NCBI GenBank assembly: GCA_903933995.1
Contig: CAIZMD010000128.1
Location: forward strand, 1-8,685
Origin: an uncultured Bacteroidota bacterium
Lineage (GTDB): Bacteria > Bacteroidota > Bacteroidia > Chitinophagales > Chitinophagaceae
DNA: 8,685 nt
Direction: 5' to 3'
The notes beneath the pieces are model-generated. The model saw nothing but the letters and a program-made list of their open reading frames with translations. It did not search any database and had not been told where the DNA came from. How positions within the stretch are numbered: the first letter of the stretch is position 1; each line of letters opens with the position of its first letter. This document shows positions 7,458-8,685 of the stretch, piece after piece. The translations under genes were made by a program, and so were the position numbers.

Positions 7458-8685
7458 ATGAAACAATCCAATTTTCTAACTAAGGCCTTTTATTTGGTCA
7501 AACCCCTGCTACCATCCAAATTATTGGCCTTGGTGCTGCTATGCTTATGCCTCTTTTCCAGTAATTCCATATGGGCCAATCACCTAAAAGGTGGATGGAT
7601 CCAATATGAATACGTAAGTCCGGGATCTTCCAATAGCAGTATATATAGGATTACGGTAAAGCAATACTTGGATTGTAGCTCTACAGGTTTACAAAGAGAC
7701 CAACGGGTTTATTTGGGAATTTTTGATGCACAATCTAATGTGCAAGTCATTCAAACAGTATCTATTCAACTGACTAGTTCAGACAATCCCAATAAAACCA
7801 GTTTTGATCCATGTTTGAGCAATCCTCCGCTTGGTAAAGTCTGTTATTTTATTGACAACTATGTAACACAGGTTGAATTGCCCAATAATCCAAATGGCTA
7901 TGTGCTTTCTGTTCAAAGATGCTGTAGAATTAATGGCATTGCCAATGTAAGTGGTAATTCTAGTAGTATTGGCGTCACTTATACCAATACCATTCCTGGC
8001 ACTATTTCTGGCACCGATTATTCTAAAAATTCTAGTCCCGCATTTGCTCAAAAAGATACCGCCATTGTTTGTTACAATAGTCCCTTTGTATTTGACTTTA
8101 GTGCAACCGATGTAGACAATGATAGTTTGGTTTACGAATTTTGTGATGGTCTAACAGGTGGTAACACAAGTCAAGCTGGTACACAACCCAATCCTCCTGC
8201 CAATCCTCCTTATATTGGCGTTCCCTATGGTGGTGGATTTTCTGGCAACAGCCCGCTGGGCAACGGTGTGAGTATTAGCCCCTTAACAGGCATTATTTCA
8301 GGCATTGCGCCATCGGGTGTGGGAGATTATATTTTAGCCGTTTGGGTTTTAGAATATCGAGGCGGGGTGTTGATTGGGAGAACCAGAAAAGAAATTCATA
8401 TTACGGTGGCAGACTGTTCCATTTCTGCCGCATCGCTCAAGCCTAGCTATATTACTTGCGATGGATTCACCATGAATTTTCAAAATGAATCATTGAATTC
8501 AACCGTAAGTGGTTATGCCTGGGATTTTGGTGAAACCAAATTTCCTGCTACTAATTTTTCTAGCAATCCTACCCCTTCCCATACTTATCAAGACACGGGT
8601 GTGTATCAATTAAAATTAATTGTTACTAGCACCGGTGGTTGCAAAGATTCAGCTACTGCTGCAGTAAGAGTGTTTCCGGGCTTTA
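7458..8685 (+). CDS. Second secreted PKD surface protein, paralogue of the preceding gene (cut by window edge)
   Basis: The first 409 residues are visible and the frame stays open to the right edge. A long signal peptide (about 1-40, charged start, then LLALVLLCLCLF, ending SIWA) is followed by the same N-terminal module as the preceding protein (about 41-320): HLKGGWIQYEY, SPGSSNSSIYRIT, QRCCRINGIANV, NSSPAFAQKDTAIVC, FDFSATDVDNDSLVYEFCD, SPLGNGVSISPLTGIISGIAP and a closing VADC. From the HLKGG/HIAGG histidine to the first DC, 16 of 32 residues are identical between the two proteins. A PKD domain centred on YAWDFGE (W355) follows, so the shared order extends beyond the module. The missing part probably holds more PKD or repeat domains and a type IX sorting domain; that is inference. 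A TATTTTTA box at 7441-7448 resembles a -7 element, but no matching -33 element was found, so transcription may come from upstream. Confidence 0.9.
   Translation, partial: MKQSNFLTKAFYLVKPLLPSKLLALVLLCLCLFSSNSIWANHLKGGWIQYEYVSPGSSNSSIYRITVKQYLDCSSTGLQRDQRVYLGIFDAQSNVQVIQTVSIQLTSSDNPNKTSFDPCLSNPPLGKVCYFIDNYVTQVELPNNPNGYVLSVQRCCRINGIANVSGNSSSIGVTYTNTIPGTISGTDYSKNSSPAFAQKDTAIVCYNSPFVFDFSATDVDNDSLVYEFCDGLTGGNTSQAGTQPNPPANPPYIGVPYGGGFSGNSPLGNGVSISPLTGIISGIAPSGVGDYILAVWVLEYRGGVLIGRTRKEIHITVADCSISAASLKPSYITCDGFTMNFQNESLNSTVSGYAWDFGETKFPATNFSSNPTPSHTYQDTGVYQLKLIVTSTGGCKDSATAAVRVFPGF

Noticed and set aside
7779..8051. 90-residue minus-strand frame inside the second surface protein
   Set aside because: Antisense to the conserved N-terminal module; no supporting features.

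Overview
The window looks like chromosomal DNA from a member of the Bacteroidota. The evidence is a complete surface protein ending in a type-B (gliding-motility-associated) type IX secretion sorting domain, A-rich leaders instead of clear Shine-Dalgarno sites, promoter-like TAnnTTTG boxes and moderately AT-rich coding DNA. The style of the PKD and repeat proteins fits the Chitinophagaceae/Sphingobacteriia side of the phylum; that placement is inference.

Layout. Positions 1-520 (minus strand) hold the N-terminal part of a major facilitator superfamily exporter that runs off the left edge. A divergent intergenic region of about 210 bases follows. It contains three near-identical direct repeats, an inverted repeat and promoter-like boxes for both flanking genes. 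On the plus strand come guaB (IMP dehydrogenase, 732-2231), a strong intrinsic terminator (2248-2279), and then a tightly packed run: lnt (apolipoprotein N-acyltransferase, 2336-3922), an alpha/beta hydrolase (3930-4727) and a large secreted PKD/repeat protein (4737-7337), with gaps of 7 and 9 bases. After a 120-base gap a second, paralogous secreted protein starts at 7458 and runs off the right edge.

How the genes fit together. guaB is housekeeping (committed step of GMP synthesis) and is insulated by its own terminator. lnt, the hydrolase and the first surface protein are probably co-transcribed and share an envelope theme, although a functional link is not shown by sequence alone. The two surface proteins share a cysteine-rich N-terminal module of about 270-280 residues followed by a PKD domain, so they are likely products of a tandem duplication.

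Most of the window is ordinary. The parts most worth a second look are the repeat-bearing intergenic region (523-613), the promoter boxes that sit almost on the start codons, and the conserved cysteine-rich module of the paired surface proteins. I see no RNA genes, mobile elements or CRISPR arrays.
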